Source of the DNA: Bradyrhizobium symbiodeficiens
Lineage (GTDB): Bacteria; Pseudomonadota; Alphaproteobacteria; Rhizobiales; Xanthobacteraceae
Direction of reading: 5' to 3'
Assembly (NCBI RefSeq): GCF_002266465.3
Contig: NZ_CP029427.2
Span: 6,388,501 to 6,452,500 of the forward strand
DNA: 64,000 bases
Under the pieces are notes generated by a model. The model did no database searches and had not been told where the DNA came from. It worked only from the letters and a program-made list of their open reading frames with translations. The number at the start of each line of letters is the position of its first letter. Position 1 is the stretch's first letter. The position numbers and the translations under genes are program-made. Below, piece by piece: positions 36,061-45,470 of this stretch.

Positions 36061-37209
36061 ATGACTGCTCTCCCCGACATCCCCCTGCCCGCCGGAATCC
36101 GCTCGCGCACCGTCGACGGCATCAACGGCTTGCGCATGCATGTGCTCGAGGCGGGCTTCGAGACCAAGGGCCGTCCCTGCATCCTGCTGTTGCACGGTTT
36201 TCCGGAGCTCGCCTTCTCCTGGCGCAAGGTGATGCCGACGCTGGCTGCTGCCGGCTATCACGTGATCGCGCCGGACCAGCGCGGCTATGGCCGCACCACG
36301 GGCTGGACAGCGGACTATGACGGCGACCTCACGCCGTTCTCGCTTCTCAACCTCGTGCGCGACGCGCTCGCCCTGGTGTCGGCGTTCGGCTACAGGCAGG
36401 TCGATCTGGCCGGGCACGATTTCGGCAGCCCGGTTGCGGCATGGTGCGCACTGATCCGGCCCGACGTATTTCGCTCGGTGACGCTGATGAGCGCGCCGTT
36501 CGGCGGAGCGCCGACGCTGCCGTTCAATACGGTCGACACACCGGCAAAGCCGCCCGCCGAAGACCCTGTTCATCGCGAGCTCGCCGCGCTGCCGCGCGCG
36601 CGCATTCATTATCAATGGTACTATTCGACACGCCCGGCCAATGCGGACATGCTGCACGCGCCGCAGGGCGTGCATGATTTCCTGCGCGCCTATTATCATC
36701 ACAAGAGCGCCGACTGGACCGATAACAAGCCGTATCCGCTGAAATCGTGGTCAGCCGGCGAGCTGGCAAAGCTGCCGACTTACTATGTGATGGATGCCGG
36801 CGAGACCATGGCCGAGACGGTCGCGAAGGAGATGCCGTCGGCCGCGGCGATCGCCGCCAATCGATGGCTGCCGGATAGCGACCTCGCCTACTACGCCGCC
36901 GAATATGGCCGCACTGGATTCCAGGGCGGGCTGCAATGGTACCGCTACGGCACCACGGGCATGCTCAACAGCGAGATGCAATTGTTCGCGGGCCGCAGTA
37001 TCGACGTGCCCTCATGCTTCATCTCGGGCAAGCAGGATTGGGGCACTTATCAGCGCCCCGGCACCTTCGAGGCGATGCAGGGGCGCGGCTGCACGAAGAT
37101 GCTCGGGTGCCACCTCGTCGACGGCGCCGGCCATTGGGTGCAACAGGAGCAACCCGCCGAGGTAAGCCGGCTGCTGCTCGACTTCCTCGCCAGGGCCAGC
37201 ACGGCCTGA
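36061..37209 (+). CDS. Alpha/beta hydrolase, epoxide-hydrolase/haloalkane-dehalogenase type
   Basis: A 382-residue alpha/beta hydrolase. HGFPELAFSWR holds the oxyanion motif; the nucleophile elbow is GHDFGS, so the nucleophile is Asp120 rather than Ser, the mark of epoxide hydrolases and dehalogenases. The catalytic His lies in DGAGHWVQQEQP. The lid region (about 170-290) is longer than average and has several Tyr residues. Water attack on an ester intermediate would open an epoxide or remove a halide. GAGGAAA precedes ATG 36061. Confidence 0.88.
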   Translation: MTALPDIPLPAGIRSRTVDGINGLRMHVLEAGFETKGRPCILLLHGFPELAFSWRKVMPTLAAAGYHVIAPDQRGYGRTTGWTADYDGDLTPFSLLNLVRDALALVSAFGYRQVDLAGHDFGSPVAAWCALIRPDVFRSVTLMSAPFGGAPTLPFNTVDTPAKPPAEDPVHRELAALPRARIHYQWYYSTRPANADMLHAPQGVHDFLRAYYHHKSADWTDNKPYPLKSWSAGELAKLPTYYVMDAGETMAETVAKEMPSAAAIAANRWLPDSDLAYYAAEYGRTGFQGGLQWYRYGTTGMLNSEMQLFAGRSIDVPSCFISGKQDWGTYQRPGTFEAMQGRGCTKMLGCHLVDGAGHWVQQEQPAEVSRLLLDFLARASTA

Positions 37210-37236
37210 TTTGACCCGGAAACGGAGGCGCCCTAT

Positions 37237-37261
37237 ATAGTTTAGAATAATTCTAAACTAT
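37237..37261. promoter_or_regulatory. ICE/Irr-box palindrome upstream of mbfA
   Basis: Perfect 11-bp arms ATAGTTTAGAA and TTCTAAACTAT with a 3-base TAA centre, matching the TTTAGAA-N3-TTCTAAA form of the iron control element bound by Irr in rhizobia. It ends 15 bases before the mbfA start and overlaps the core promoter position, so bound Irr would repress. The Irr protein itself is not encoded here. Confidence 0.85.
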
Positions 37262-37276
37262 CAAAACAGGCCCACC

Positions 37277-38248
37277 GTGAAGAATTTTGCCGACCTGACC
37301 GAGCGCGAGGTGCTTGCGGTCGCGATCTCCTCCGAGGAGGAGGACAGCCGTATCTACATGACCTTCGCGGAGGACCTGAAGGAACGCTATCCGGACTCTG
37401 CCAAGCTGTTCGAGCAGATGGCCGAGGAGGAGCGCGGCCATCGCCATATGCTGCTGGAACTCTATGAGCAGCGCTTCGGCCCGCATCTGCCGCCGATCCG
37501 GCGCGAGGACGTCAAGGGATTCCTGCGCCGCCGCCCGGTCTGGCTGACCAAGAACCTGTCGCTCGACGCCATCCGCAGGGAAGTCGAGACCATGGAGATG
37601 CAGGCGGAGCGCTTCTATGTGAAGGCCGCCCAACAGGCCCAGGATGTCGGCGTGCGCCGCCTGCTCGGCGATCTCGCCGAAGCCGAGAAGGCCCATGAGG
37701 AGACCGCCGCAAAGCTGACCGGCGAGATCCTGAATTCCGACGTCCGCGCCGAGGAGGATCGCACCAACCGCCGCATGTTCGTGCTGCAATACGTGCAGCC
37801 GGGCCTCGCCGGCCTGATGGACGGCTCGGTCTCGACGCTGGCGCCGCTGTTTGCGGCGGCCTTCGCCACGCACCAGAACTGGCAGACCTTCCTCGTCGGT
37901 CTTGCCGCCTCGATCGGCGCCGGCATCAGCATGGGGTTTGCGGAAGCGCTTTCGGACGACGGCTCGCTGACAGGCCGCGGCTCGCCCTGGCTGCGTGGTC
38001 TCACCTGCGGGGCGATGACGACGCTCGGCGGGCTCGGCCATACCTTGCCCTATCTCGTGCCGGACCATTGGGCCAACGCGTTCTGGATCGCGACCGCGAT
38101 CGCCGGCGTCGTCGTGTTCTTCGAATTATGGGCGATCGCCTTCATCCGCGCGCGGTACATGGACACGCCGTTCCTCCAGGCCGTATTCCAGATCGTGCTC
38201 GGCGGCGCGATCGTGCTGGCGGTGGGGATATTGATCGGGGCGGCGTAG
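37277..38248 (+). CDS. mbfA: Membrane-bound ferritin/iron exporter MbfA
   Basis: A 323-residue two-part protein. Residues 1-150 are a rubrerythrin/ferritin-like four-helix domain with diiron ligands in [19 protein letters not shown] and AEAEKAHEE; residues about 170-323 form a CCC1/VIT1-like membrane domain of five helices ([20 protein letters not shown] is its signature). In Bradyrhizobium and Agrobacterium MbfA exports iron and is repressed by Irr. The perfect ICE palindrome just upstream supports that control. The start is GTG 37277. Confidence 0.95.
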   Translation: MKNFADLTEREVLAVAISSEEEDSRIYMTFAEDLKERYPDSAKLFEQMAEEERGHRHMLLELYEQRFGPHLPPIRREDVKGFLRRRPVWLTKNLSLDAIRREVETMEMQAERFYVKAAQQAQDVGVRRLLGDLAEAEKAHEETAAKLTGEILNSDVRAEEDRTNRRMFVLQYVQPGLAGLMDGSVSTLAPLFAAAFATHQNWQTFLVGLAASIGAGISMGFAEALSDDGSLTGRGSPWLRGLTCGAMTTLGGLGHTLPYLVPDHWANAFWIATAIAGVVVFFELWAIAFIRARYMDTPFLQAVFQIVLGGAIVLAVGILIGAA

Positions 38249-38333
38249 GTCGCGTCAATCGCGGTCAAACAGCCGTTGCAGCATTCGGACAAACTGCGCA
38301 TCATCCTCCGACAACAAGAGCAGGAGAAGCGCC

Positions 38334-39806
38334 GTGGCGAGATCGGAATGGAGTTTCAAGAGCGCGGTCGAACTGTCGGCCGCGTTGACCGCAAAGAAGG
38401 TCTCCGCGGTCGAGCTTACCCAGAATGCCATCGACCGCATCGAGCGTCACGACGGCAAGGTCAACGCGATCTGTGTGCGCGATTTCGACCGCGCGCTGAG
38501 TGCCGCGCGCGATGCGGACGCCGCCTTGGCGCGCGGCGAGCGCAAGCCCTTGCTCGGCCTGCCCGTCACGGTGAAAGAATCCTTCAACATTGCGGGCCTG
38601 CCCACGACCTGGGGCTGGACGCCGCAAAAGGATTTCAAGCCGACGGAGGACGCGCTGTCGATCTCCCGGGTGAAGAACGCCGGCGGCGTCATTCTCGGCA
38701 AGACCAACGTTCCCGTGGGCCTGGGGGACTGGCAGAGCTACAACGACATCTACGGCACGACCAACAATCCATACGATCTCGGCCGCACGCCCGGCGGCTC
38801 ATCGGGCGGCTCGTCGGCAGCGCTTGCGGCCGGCTACGGACCGCTCTCGCTCGGATCCGACATCGGCGGCTCGCTGCGCGTGCCCGCATTCCATTGCGGT
38901 GTCTATGCGCACAAGCCGACCTACAATCTCTGCCCGACGCGCGGCCATACGCCGCCGCCATTTCCGGCGATCCCGATGGAACGCGATATGGCGGTGATCG
39001 GTCCGATGGCGCGGAGTGCGGCCGATCTGATGCTGCTGCTGGACGTGATGGCCGGTCCCGATCCGATCGACCTCGGCGTCGGCTACAAGCTCGCGCTGCC
39101 GGATGCACGCCACGACAAGCTGAAGGATTTCCGCCTGCTCGTGATCGACAGTCATCCCTTGTTGCCCGCGAATGCCGACATTCGCGGCGCGATCGAGACG
39201 CTGGCCGGGCGATTGACGGGCGCCGGCGCGAGCGTCGCGCGCGAAAGCCCGCTGTTTCCCGACTTCCGCGAGGCCACGCGCCTCTATATGCGCATGCTGA
39301 TGAGCTTCCTGGGCGCCTTCTTTCCGCCCGACATCCTCGCCGGCGCGCGGGCCGGCGCGGCGCAGCTCTCAACCGACGACAAGAGCCTTGCCGCCGAACG
39401 ACTGCGCGGCATGACCAGCACCCATCAGGCCTGGGTGTTCGACGAGGGCGCGCGCGCCGGGCTGCGCGCGCAGTGGCGGCAGTTGTTCAGGACATTCGAT
39501 GCGGTGATCTGTCCGATCATGCCGACCCCCGCCTATCCGCATGACCATTCGCCGGAGCAGGAGAAGCGCCGGATCAATATCGATGGCAAGGACCATGTCT
39601 ATCCGGACCAGCTTGCCTGGCCCGGCATCGCCACGCTGACGGGCTTGCCGGCCACGGCCGTTCCGCTCGGTCTGTCCAAGGAGGGCCTGCCGGTCGGCGT
39701 CCAGATCATCGGCCCCTTCCTCGAAGACCGCACGCCGCTGAAGCTTGCCGAGCTAATCGAGCGTGAATTCGGCGGGTTCACGCCGCCGAAAATGTTCGAC
39801 GATTAA
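38334..39806 (+). CDS. Amidase signature family protein
   Basis: A 490-residue amidase with the Ser-cisSer-Lys triad: Lys81 in LPVTVKES, cis-Ser156 in TPGGSSGGSS and nucleophile Ser179 in LGSDIGGSLR. The length and AGL-type ends fit stand-alone amidases rather than GatA, and no gatB or gatC is nearby. It hydrolyses a carboxamide to acid and ammonia in the cytoplasm. GTG 38334 has AGGAGAA upstream. It follows mbfA by 85 bases, with no obvious functional link. Confidence 0.92.
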   Translation: MARSEWSFKSAVELSAALTAKKVSAVELTQNAIDRIERHDGKVNAICVRDFDRALSAARDADAALARGERKPLLGLPVTVKESFNIAGLPTTWGWTPQKDFKPTEDALSISRVKNAGGVILGKTNVPVGLGDWQSYNDIYGTTNNPYDLGRTPGGSSGGSSAALAAGYGPLSLGSDIGGSLRVPAFHCGVYAHKPTYNLCPTRGHTPPPFPAIPMERDMAVIGPMARSAADLMLLLDVMAGPDPIDLGVGYKLALPDARHDKLKDFRLLVIDSHPLLPANADIRGAIETLAGRLTGAGASVARESPLFPDFREATRLYMRMLMSFLGAFFPPDILAGARAGAAQLSTDDKSLAAERLRGMTSTHQAWVFDEGARAGLRAQWRQLFRTFDAVICPIMPTPAYPHDHSPEQEKRRINIDGKDHVYPDQLAWPGIATLTGLPATAVPLGLSKEGLPVGVQIIGPFLEDRTPLKLAELIEREFGGFTPPKMFDD

Positions 39807-40097
39807 TGCTCCCCGTCGGGGTGAGGAGCCCTTGCGACCAAGCAATCCGGATTGCATCCGCGGAGACATTCCTGGATTGCTTGCTGCCCATAAATCAATC
39901 GCTAACCAAACAATCTTTTCCCGAGCGATGTGCCAACCGCACATCTGACGTTTATCCGGCTGGCAATTGTTCGCCACTAGACATTGCAGGTCACGGCAGC
40001 CCCCCTCAAAGAGGAAGTCGCGGGGGGCGCGTTGCGAAATCCGGAGTGCTTCTGAGCCTGGTGAAGGCGACCGCTCAAATCCAGCAAGAGTGATTGC

Positions 40098-41468
40098 GTG
40101 ATAAAGGACACAATCGAGATAGGCGCGCTCCGCGATCCCTATCATCGCGCCAATCCGGACGAGACGCTGCCCGAGAGATGGCGCACTCCGATTGCCATAG
40201 CGATCGGATGCGGGCTTCTGGGCATCGTGCTCCGTTACCTCGCGCGGGAACACGCGACCGCCGACGCCGCCGAGTACATCACCTGGTATACCTTTGCGCG
40301 AGATCATGGCATTGGCGGGCTGGCCGAGGCTTTCACCAACTACACGCCGTTTTACAGCTACCTGCTGCTGATCGCTGCCCGATTTGACTGGCTGGGCCAG
40401 CCGCTGTCCCTCGTGAAGATGATCTCGGCAATCTTCGAGGTCGGCTGCGCGATTGTCGTGGCCCGGATGGTCTGGCGCGTTACAAGCGTGCCGTTGCGCG
40501 CGTCCCTGGCCTTCTGCGCGGTGTGGCTTGCGCCGACGGTGCTCTTCAACGGGGCCATGTGGGGACAGGCCGATTCGATCTGGGCTTTCTTCGCGCTGAT
40601 TTCCGTGGCGATGTTCATGGGGGACCGAAACGGCGTTGTGCCATTCGCAGTCGCCTGTTCGGTGAAGGCCCAGGGCGTCTTCCTGGGGCCGTTCGTGTTG
40701 GGCATGATCCTGCGTCGCAGGATCCATTTGGCATGGCTTGCCGCAATTCCGGCAGTCTATGCGGTCCTCGCCATTCCGGTTCTCGTCGCCGGCAGATCCG
40801 TGGTCTCCGTGCTCGGGGTCTATCTCGACCAGGCTCACACCTTTCACCGCCTCACGATGAATGCAGCGAATGTCTGGGTATTCGCCGGCGTAACGCCGTA
40901 CGCGGTCGGAGTTGCCGCCGGCCTCGTGCTCGCAGCGGCGAGCGGACTTGCCCTGTCGATCTTCATCGCACAGTCCAAGCGGACGGGCCCGGAGTTCATT
41001 CTGCTCGTCGCGTGCGTATCGTTCGTCCTCATGCCCTACCTGCTTCCGAAGATGCACGAGCGCTATTTCTATGCGTTCGAACTCGCGTCCATCGCCCTGG
41101 CCTGCCTCAATCTGCGGTATCTGCCCTTCGCGGTGATCGCCCAGGTGGATGGCGTGCTATCCTATCTCGCATTCGAGAGCGGGATCGTCATGGGCCTGCT
41201 GCCGGCGGCGCTCTGCAACACCGTTCTCGTGTTGTACCTCGTGCTCGATCTACGCCACGGCGAAATTGGATTTCGCTTTGCGAGGTTTGCCTGGCTTGGC
41301 TTCACCGCATCGACCGCGGGATCGTTCTCCTATTTGCTGTTCGCGGGTCCCGGCCTGAACGTATCCCTCGCCTATATGCTCGTCGCAGGTCTCGCCACGG
41401 CCATGACGCTGCTGCTCGTGAAGGAGACGCGCTGCGCCTCGGCCGACGCTCTCGCCGCGTCGCGTTGA
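40098..41468 (+). CDS. GT-C type membrane glycosyltransferase (Gpi18-like)
   Basis: A 456-residue protein with about ten to eleven helices. The short first periplasmic loop carries REHATADAAEYITWY, with acidic residues at the position used by GT-C enzymes, and FNGAMWGQADSIWAFF is the diagnostic segment of COG5542/Gpi18-like mannosyltransferases. It should transfer a sugar from a polyprenyl-phosphate donor. GTG 40098 is used. The 290 bases upstream are AT-richer than the surroundings and include a C-run; no other polysaccharide gene is adjacent. Confidence 0.7.
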   Translation: MIKDTIEIGALRDPYHRANPDETLPERWRTPIAIAIGCGLLGIVLRYLAREHATADAAEYITWYTFARDHGIGGLAEAFTNYTPFYSYLLLIAARFDWLGQPLSLVKMISAIFEVGCAIVVARMVWRVTSVPLRASLAFCAVWLAPTVLFNGAMWGQADSIWAFFALISVAMFMGDRNGVVPFAVACSVKAQGVFLGPFVLGMILRRRIHLAWLAAIPAVYAVLAIPVLVAGRSVVSVLGVYLDQAHTFHRLTMNAANVWVFAGVTPYAVGVAAGLVLAAASGLALSIFIAQSKRTGPEFILLVACVSFVLMPYLLPKMHERYFYAFELASIALACLNLRYLPFAVIAQVDGVLSYLAFESGIVMGLLPAALCNTVLVLYLVLDLRHGEIGFRFARFAWLGFTASTAGSFSYLLFAGPGLNVSLAYMLVAGLATAMTLLLVKETRCASADALAASR

Positions 41469-41501
41469 CTCGAGCTCCCGGCGACGACGGCGTCCGTTGC
41501 G

Positions 41502-42590
41502 CTAGCTGTCGAAGACGATCACGCTACGCAGCGTCTTGCCGGCTTTCATGTTGGCAAAGCCTTCGTTGATCTCGCTCAGCTTCAACTTGGCCGAGATCCA
41601 GTCCTCCAGATGCAGCCGTCCCCGCAGGTAGAAATCGACCAGTCGCGGCATGTCGACGCGGAAATGGTTCGAGCCCATCGAGGAGCCCTGGATCCGGCGC
41701 TCGCGCAGGAAATCGAAACCGTGCAGCTCGATCTTCTGGCCGAACGGGATCATGCCGACGATGGTGGCCGTGCCGCCGGAGGCGAGCATGCCGAACGCCT
41801 GCTCAGCGGTTTCCTTGCGGCCAAGCACCTCGAAGGAATGATGCACCCCGCCATTGGTGAGGTCGCGCACCTGCTTCACCACGTCGCCGTCGGCGGGGTT
41901 GACGATGTCGGTCGCACCCAGCTTGGTCGCGAGCTGGAGCTTGGCCGGATTGGTGTCGATGGCGATGATGCGGCCGGCGCCTGCGATCTGGGCGCCGTTG
42001 ATCGCGGCCATGCCGACGCCGCCGCAGCCAATTACCGCCACGGTTTCACCCGCCGTCACTTTCGCAGTATTCACCACGGCGCCATAGCCGGTGATGACGC
42101 CGCAGCCGATCAGCGCGGCGAGATCGAGCGGCATTTCTTTACGGATTTTGACGATCGCGTTCTCGTGCACCAGCATCTGTTCGGCAAAGGACGAGAGATT
42201 GAGGAACTGGTGCAGCTTTTCGGGCTTGGACCACTGCATCCGGTTTGAGACGCCCGGCAGCAGCTTCACGGTGGTGTCGGTACAGAGCACGGTGCGGCCG
42301 GTGGTGCAGTTGTCGCAGGTGCCGCAGAACACCGACAGGCAGGTGACGACGTGGTCACCCGGCTTGACGTAAGTGACATCGGAGCCGACCTGCTCGACGA
42401 CGCCGGCGGACTCGTGGCCGAGCACCGCGGGCAGCGGATGCGGATAAAGCCCTTCCATGAAATGCAGGTCGGAGTGACAAAGCCCGGCGACCGTGGTGCG
42501 GATCAGGACTTCGCGCGGACCGGGCTTCGGCAGGCTGACATCCTCGATGACCAGCGGCTGGTTGACTTCATAGAGGACGGCGGCCTTCAT
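41502..42590 (-). CDS. Zinc-dependent alcohol dehydrogenase
   Basis: A 362-residue MDR alcohol dehydrogenase with catalytic-zinc ligands Cys38 and His59-Glu60 (GHESAG) and a structural-zinc cluster Cys89, 92, 95, 103. The NAD-binding turn is IGCGGVGMAAINGAQ followed by IIAID, with Asp selecting NAD. It belongs to the class III-like/Zn-ADH group that includes formaldehyde and aryl-alcohol dehydrogenases. It lies 45 bases downstream of the acyl-CoA dehydrogenase gene in the same direction and is probably co-transcribed. Confidence 0.92.
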   Translation of the reverse strand: MKAAVLYEVNQPLVIEDVSLPKPGPREVLIRTTVAGLCHSDLHFMEGLYPHPLPAVLGHESAGVVEQVGSDVTYVKPGDHVVTCLSVFCGTCDNCTTGRTVLCTDTTVKLLPGVSNRMQWSKPEKLHQFLNLSSFAEQMLVHENAIVKIRKEMPLDLAALIGCGVITGYGAVVNTAKVTAGETVAVIGCGGVGMAAINGAQIAGAGRIIAIDTNPAKLQLATKLGATDIVNPADGDVVKQVRDLTNGGVHHSFEVLGRKETAEQAFGMLASGGTATIVGMIPFGQKIELHGFDFLRERRIQGSSMGSNHFRVDMPRLVDFYLRGRLHLEDWISAKLKLSEINEGFANMKAGKTLRSVIVFDS

Positions 42591-42635
42591 CGAGCACTCC
42601 CTGTCGCGTTTCTTGGTTTGATCGTGGCGTGCAGC

Positions 42636-44420
42636 CTACGCCGCCAGAACCAGTTCGCCAACCTCGCTCATGCCGGCTGAGCGTTCGCCGAGCAGCAGCG
42701 CGGCGAGCCTGGCCTGCGTGGCATTTTCCGTGAGCCGGAACGGATCGCTCGGTGCCACCCGATGATCGATCACCAGCCGCGACAACAGCAGCCGGCGCGC
42801 ATCGCCGCGCATCTCGTGGATGCGGTGCGCCTCCCAGGCGAGCGCGACCGCGCTTGCGACATGATAGAGCAGGCTCGTCGCACGACGCGCATCGGCTTCG
42901 TTCTCGGATTTCCCCGCAACCTCGCGCGCGAAGCCGACGGCGCGATCGACCAGGCCGCGCAGATTGTCGCGCCAGGCCTGCGGCACTGACGCGCTGTCAT
43001 CGAGCCGGGCATGCAGATCGGCCGCAAGCGCGGATTCCGCGCCATGGCGGCCGACCGCGCGCCTGAGCGCATCGATCGCGACGATGTTGCCGGTGCCTTC
43101 CCAGACCGAACCGAGATGCGCGTCGCGCAGCAGGCGCGGTGTGGCGAACTCCTCGATATAGCCGATGCCGCCGCGCATCTCGAGCGCATCACCGCAGACC
43201 TTTCGCGCATCACGGGTGGCGCGGAATTTCAGCGTCGGGGTGAGAATGCGCAACAATGCCGCCGCATCCTGGCTGCCGGCCTCGGCACGGTCGAGCGCGT
43301 CGGCGGTGAGGAAGCTCATCGACAGCGCCTGCTCGACCGGTAGCATGATCTTCAGCATCTGCCGCCGGCCGAGCGGCAGGTCGATGATGCGGCTGCCGAA
43401 CACCACGCGGTTGGTCGCGACCGTCATGGCGTCGTGATAGGCGCGGCGCATCAGCGCGGTCGACTTGACGCCGTTGGAGAGCCGCGACGAGTTCACCATC
43501 TCGGCCATCTGCACGAAGCCGCGGTCGAGCTTGCCGACGGCATAGGCGATGGCGCCTTCCAGCTTGATCTCGCCCGAGGCCATCGAGCGCGTGCCGAGCT
43601 TGTCCTTCAGGCGCACGATCCGGTAGTGGTTCTGCGAGCCATCGTCGAGGAAGCGCGGCATCAGGAACAGGCCGACGCCGCGCGTGCCGGGGCCGGCGCC
43701 TTCGGGACGCGCCAGCAGCATCACGACCTTAGCGTCGGCGTTCGAGCAGAACCATTTTTCGCCATAGAGCCGCCAATGGTCGCCCTCCTGTACCGCGCGC
43801 GTGGTCAGCGTGCCGACGTCGGAGCCACCCTCCTTCTCGGTCATAAACTGGCCGCCCTGGGTCAGCTTGCTCATGTCGGTCGAGGTCAGGCCGTCGAGAT
43901 ATTTCGCCTTCAGCGCCTCGCTGCCGAAATTCGCCAGCAGCTTGGCGCAGCCGTCGGTGACGTTGATCGGGCAGCCCATGCCGAATTCGGTCTGGTTGAA
44001 CAGGAAGGTGAAGGCGTGCTTGGCCACGACAGGGTATTTGTCCGGCCAGCCCATGATGCCCTTGCGGAGCGAAAGCGCGTGGATGCCGAACTCGCCGAAC
44101 GCGGCGTTCTCCAACTCGCGATAGGCCGGGTGATACTCGATCCACTGCACGTCGCGGCCGAACTTGTCGCGCTGGTGCAGTACCGGCGTGTGCCGGTCGG
44201 CAAGCCGCGCGCACTCGTCGAGGCGACCTCCGGCGAGCGCGCCGAGGCGGTCGAGATGCGGCTCGATGTGACGAAACAGCGCGTCCGGCAGGTGGATGCG
44301 CAACAGGTCGGCCAGCGCGGGGTCGGCGCGGTAGAAGTTCATGCCTGATGTATCGGGCGCCAGCAGGCCGGATGGTGCGGCCGCGACATGTCTTGCCTGC
44401 CCTGTGACCGGCTTGTGCAT
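42636..44420 (-). CDS. AidB-like acyl-CoA dehydrogenase family protein
   Basis: A 594-residue flavoprotein. It has the acyl-CoA dehydrogenase core (TQGGQFMTEKEGGSDVGT, GEKWFCSNADA, RGGIGYIEEFATPRLLRD) plus an N-terminal extension and a long C-terminal domain, the AidB layout. E. coli AidB binds DNA and is induced in alkylation stress; many relatives act on unknown acyl substrates. The ATG at 44420 has AGAGGA upstream. It is divergent from an SDR gene and precedes a zinc alcohol dehydrogenase. Confidence 0.9.
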   Translation of the reverse strand: MHKPVTGQARHVAAAPSGLLAPDTSGMNFYRADPALADLLRIHLPDALFRHIEPHLDRLGALAGGRLDECARLADRHTPVLHQRDKFGRDVQWIEYHPAYRELENAAFGEFGIHALSLRKGIMGWPDKYPVVAKHAFTFLFNQTEFGMGCPINVTDGCAKLLANFGSEALKAKYLDGLTSTDMSKLTQGGQFMTEKEGGSDVGTLTTRAVQEGDHWRLYGEKWFCSNADAKVVMLLARPEGAGPGTRGVGLFLMPRFLDDGSQNHYRIVRLKDKLGTRSMASGEIKLEGAIAYAVGKLDRGFVQMAEMVNSSRLSNGVKSTALMRRAYHDAMTVATNRVVFGSRIIDLPLGRRQMLKIMLPVEQALSMSFLTADALDRAEAGSQDAAALLRILTPTLKFRATRDARKVCGDALEMRGGIGYIEEFATPRLLRDAHLGSVWEGTGNIVAIDALRRAVGRHGAESALAADLHARLDDSASVPQAWRDNLRGLVDRAVGFAREVAGKSENEADARRATSLLYHVASAVALAWEAHRIHEMRGDARRLLLSRLVIDHRVAPSDPFRLTENATQARLAALLLGERSAGMSEVGELVLAA

Positions 44421-44652
44421 GATCGTCCTCTTCGTTCCTACCCCTGCGAACATTTTGCGCTGATTTGGCGCTTGCCGCGTTGAATGATGTCGATCATGCT
44501 CCAAGCGCGAGAAGCGATAAAGCCGCAAATTGTCAGGGAGGCATGAGCGCTTTGAAGGAGCAATTCGCTCTGCGGAATTGTGACCAACGCGGCTGGCCGT
44601 CAGCCCGGACCGTGCATAGATCAGCGGCTCCCTGTCTCCGAGAGATCACGCC

Positions 44653-45354
44653 ATGGAACATCCGAAATACAAGATCGCTCTCATCGTCGGCGCCGGTGAA
44701 GGCCTGAGCGCCTCGCTGGCACGACTGCTCTCCAAGCAGGGCATCCGTGTCGCGCTTGCCGCGCGAAAGATCGAGAAGCTCGGCGCGCTCTGTAGCGAGA
44801 CCGGCGCCAGGGCCTATGCCTGCAACGCGACCGAGCCCGATGAGGTCGAGCGGTTGTTTGGCCTCGTCGAGCGCGAGATCGGCACGCCGGACGTCGTGGT
44901 CTACAACGCCAGCGGCCGCACCCGCGGCCCGTTCGTCGACCTTGTTCCGGCCGACGTCGCGCAAGCCATCGCGATCAGCGCCTATGGCGGCTTCCTGGTG
45001 GCGCAGCAGGCGGCCAAGCGCATGTTGCCCAACAAGCACGGCGCGATCCTGTTCACCGGCGCCTCCGCCAGCGTCAAGGGCTACGCGCAGTCGGCCTCGT
45101 TCGCGATGGGCAAGTTCGCGTTGCGCGGCCTCGCGCAGAGCCTGGCGCGCGAATTGTCGCCGCAAGGCGTCCATGTCGCGCATTTCGTCATCGACGGCGG
45201 CATCCGCAGTGCGGCGAGGACGGAAGCCGAAGACAAGCCGGATTCGATGCTCGATCCCGATGCGATCGCGGAGAGCTATTGGAACGTACTGCAGCAGCCG
45301 CGCAGCGCCTGGAGCTGGGAGCTCGAGCTGCGGCCCTGGGTGGAGAAGTTTTGA
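44653..45354 (+). CDS. SDR-like protein with Tyr-to-Phe substitution
   Basis: A 233-residue Rossmann SDR. The nucleotide-binding turn is VGAGEGLSASLARLL and the motif corresponding to NNAG is YNASGRTRG. At the active site SASVKGYAQSASFAMGKFAL, the Tyr four residues before Lys is Phe, so the usual proton donor is missing. The rest of the fold looks intact. It may bind NAD without classical catalysis, or use another donor. It is divergent from the AidB-like gene and precedes an enoyl-CoA hydratase. Confidence 0.85.
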   Translation: MEHPKYKIALIVGAGEGLSASLARLLSKQGIRVALAARKIEKLGALCSETGARAYACNATEPDEVERLFGLVEREIGTPDVVVYNASGRTRGPFVDLVPADVAQAIAISAYGGFLVAQQAAKRMLPNKHGAILFTGASASVKGYAQSASFAMGKFALRGLAQSLARELSPQGVHVAHFVIDGGIRSAARTEAEDKPDSMLDPDAIAESYWNVLQQPRSAWSWELELRPWVEKF

Positions 45355-45366
45355 AGACGAGGTCAT

Positions 45367-45452
45367 AGGGTGGGCAAAGGCGCATAGCGCCGTGCCCACC
45401 TTCACGAACACCGGATGCTGAAATGGTGGGCACGCTTCGCTTTGCCCACCTT
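45367..45452. repeat. Paired palindromic repeat (GGTGGGCA type)
   Basis: AGGGTGGGCAAAGGCGCATAGCGCCGTGCCCACCTT and GGTGGGCACGCTTCGCTTTGCCCACCTT each form hairpins and mirror one another. The element lies between the SDR and enoyl-CoA hydratase genes. Confidence 0.75.
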
Positions 45453-45470
45453 ACAAGAGTAGGGAGCGAC

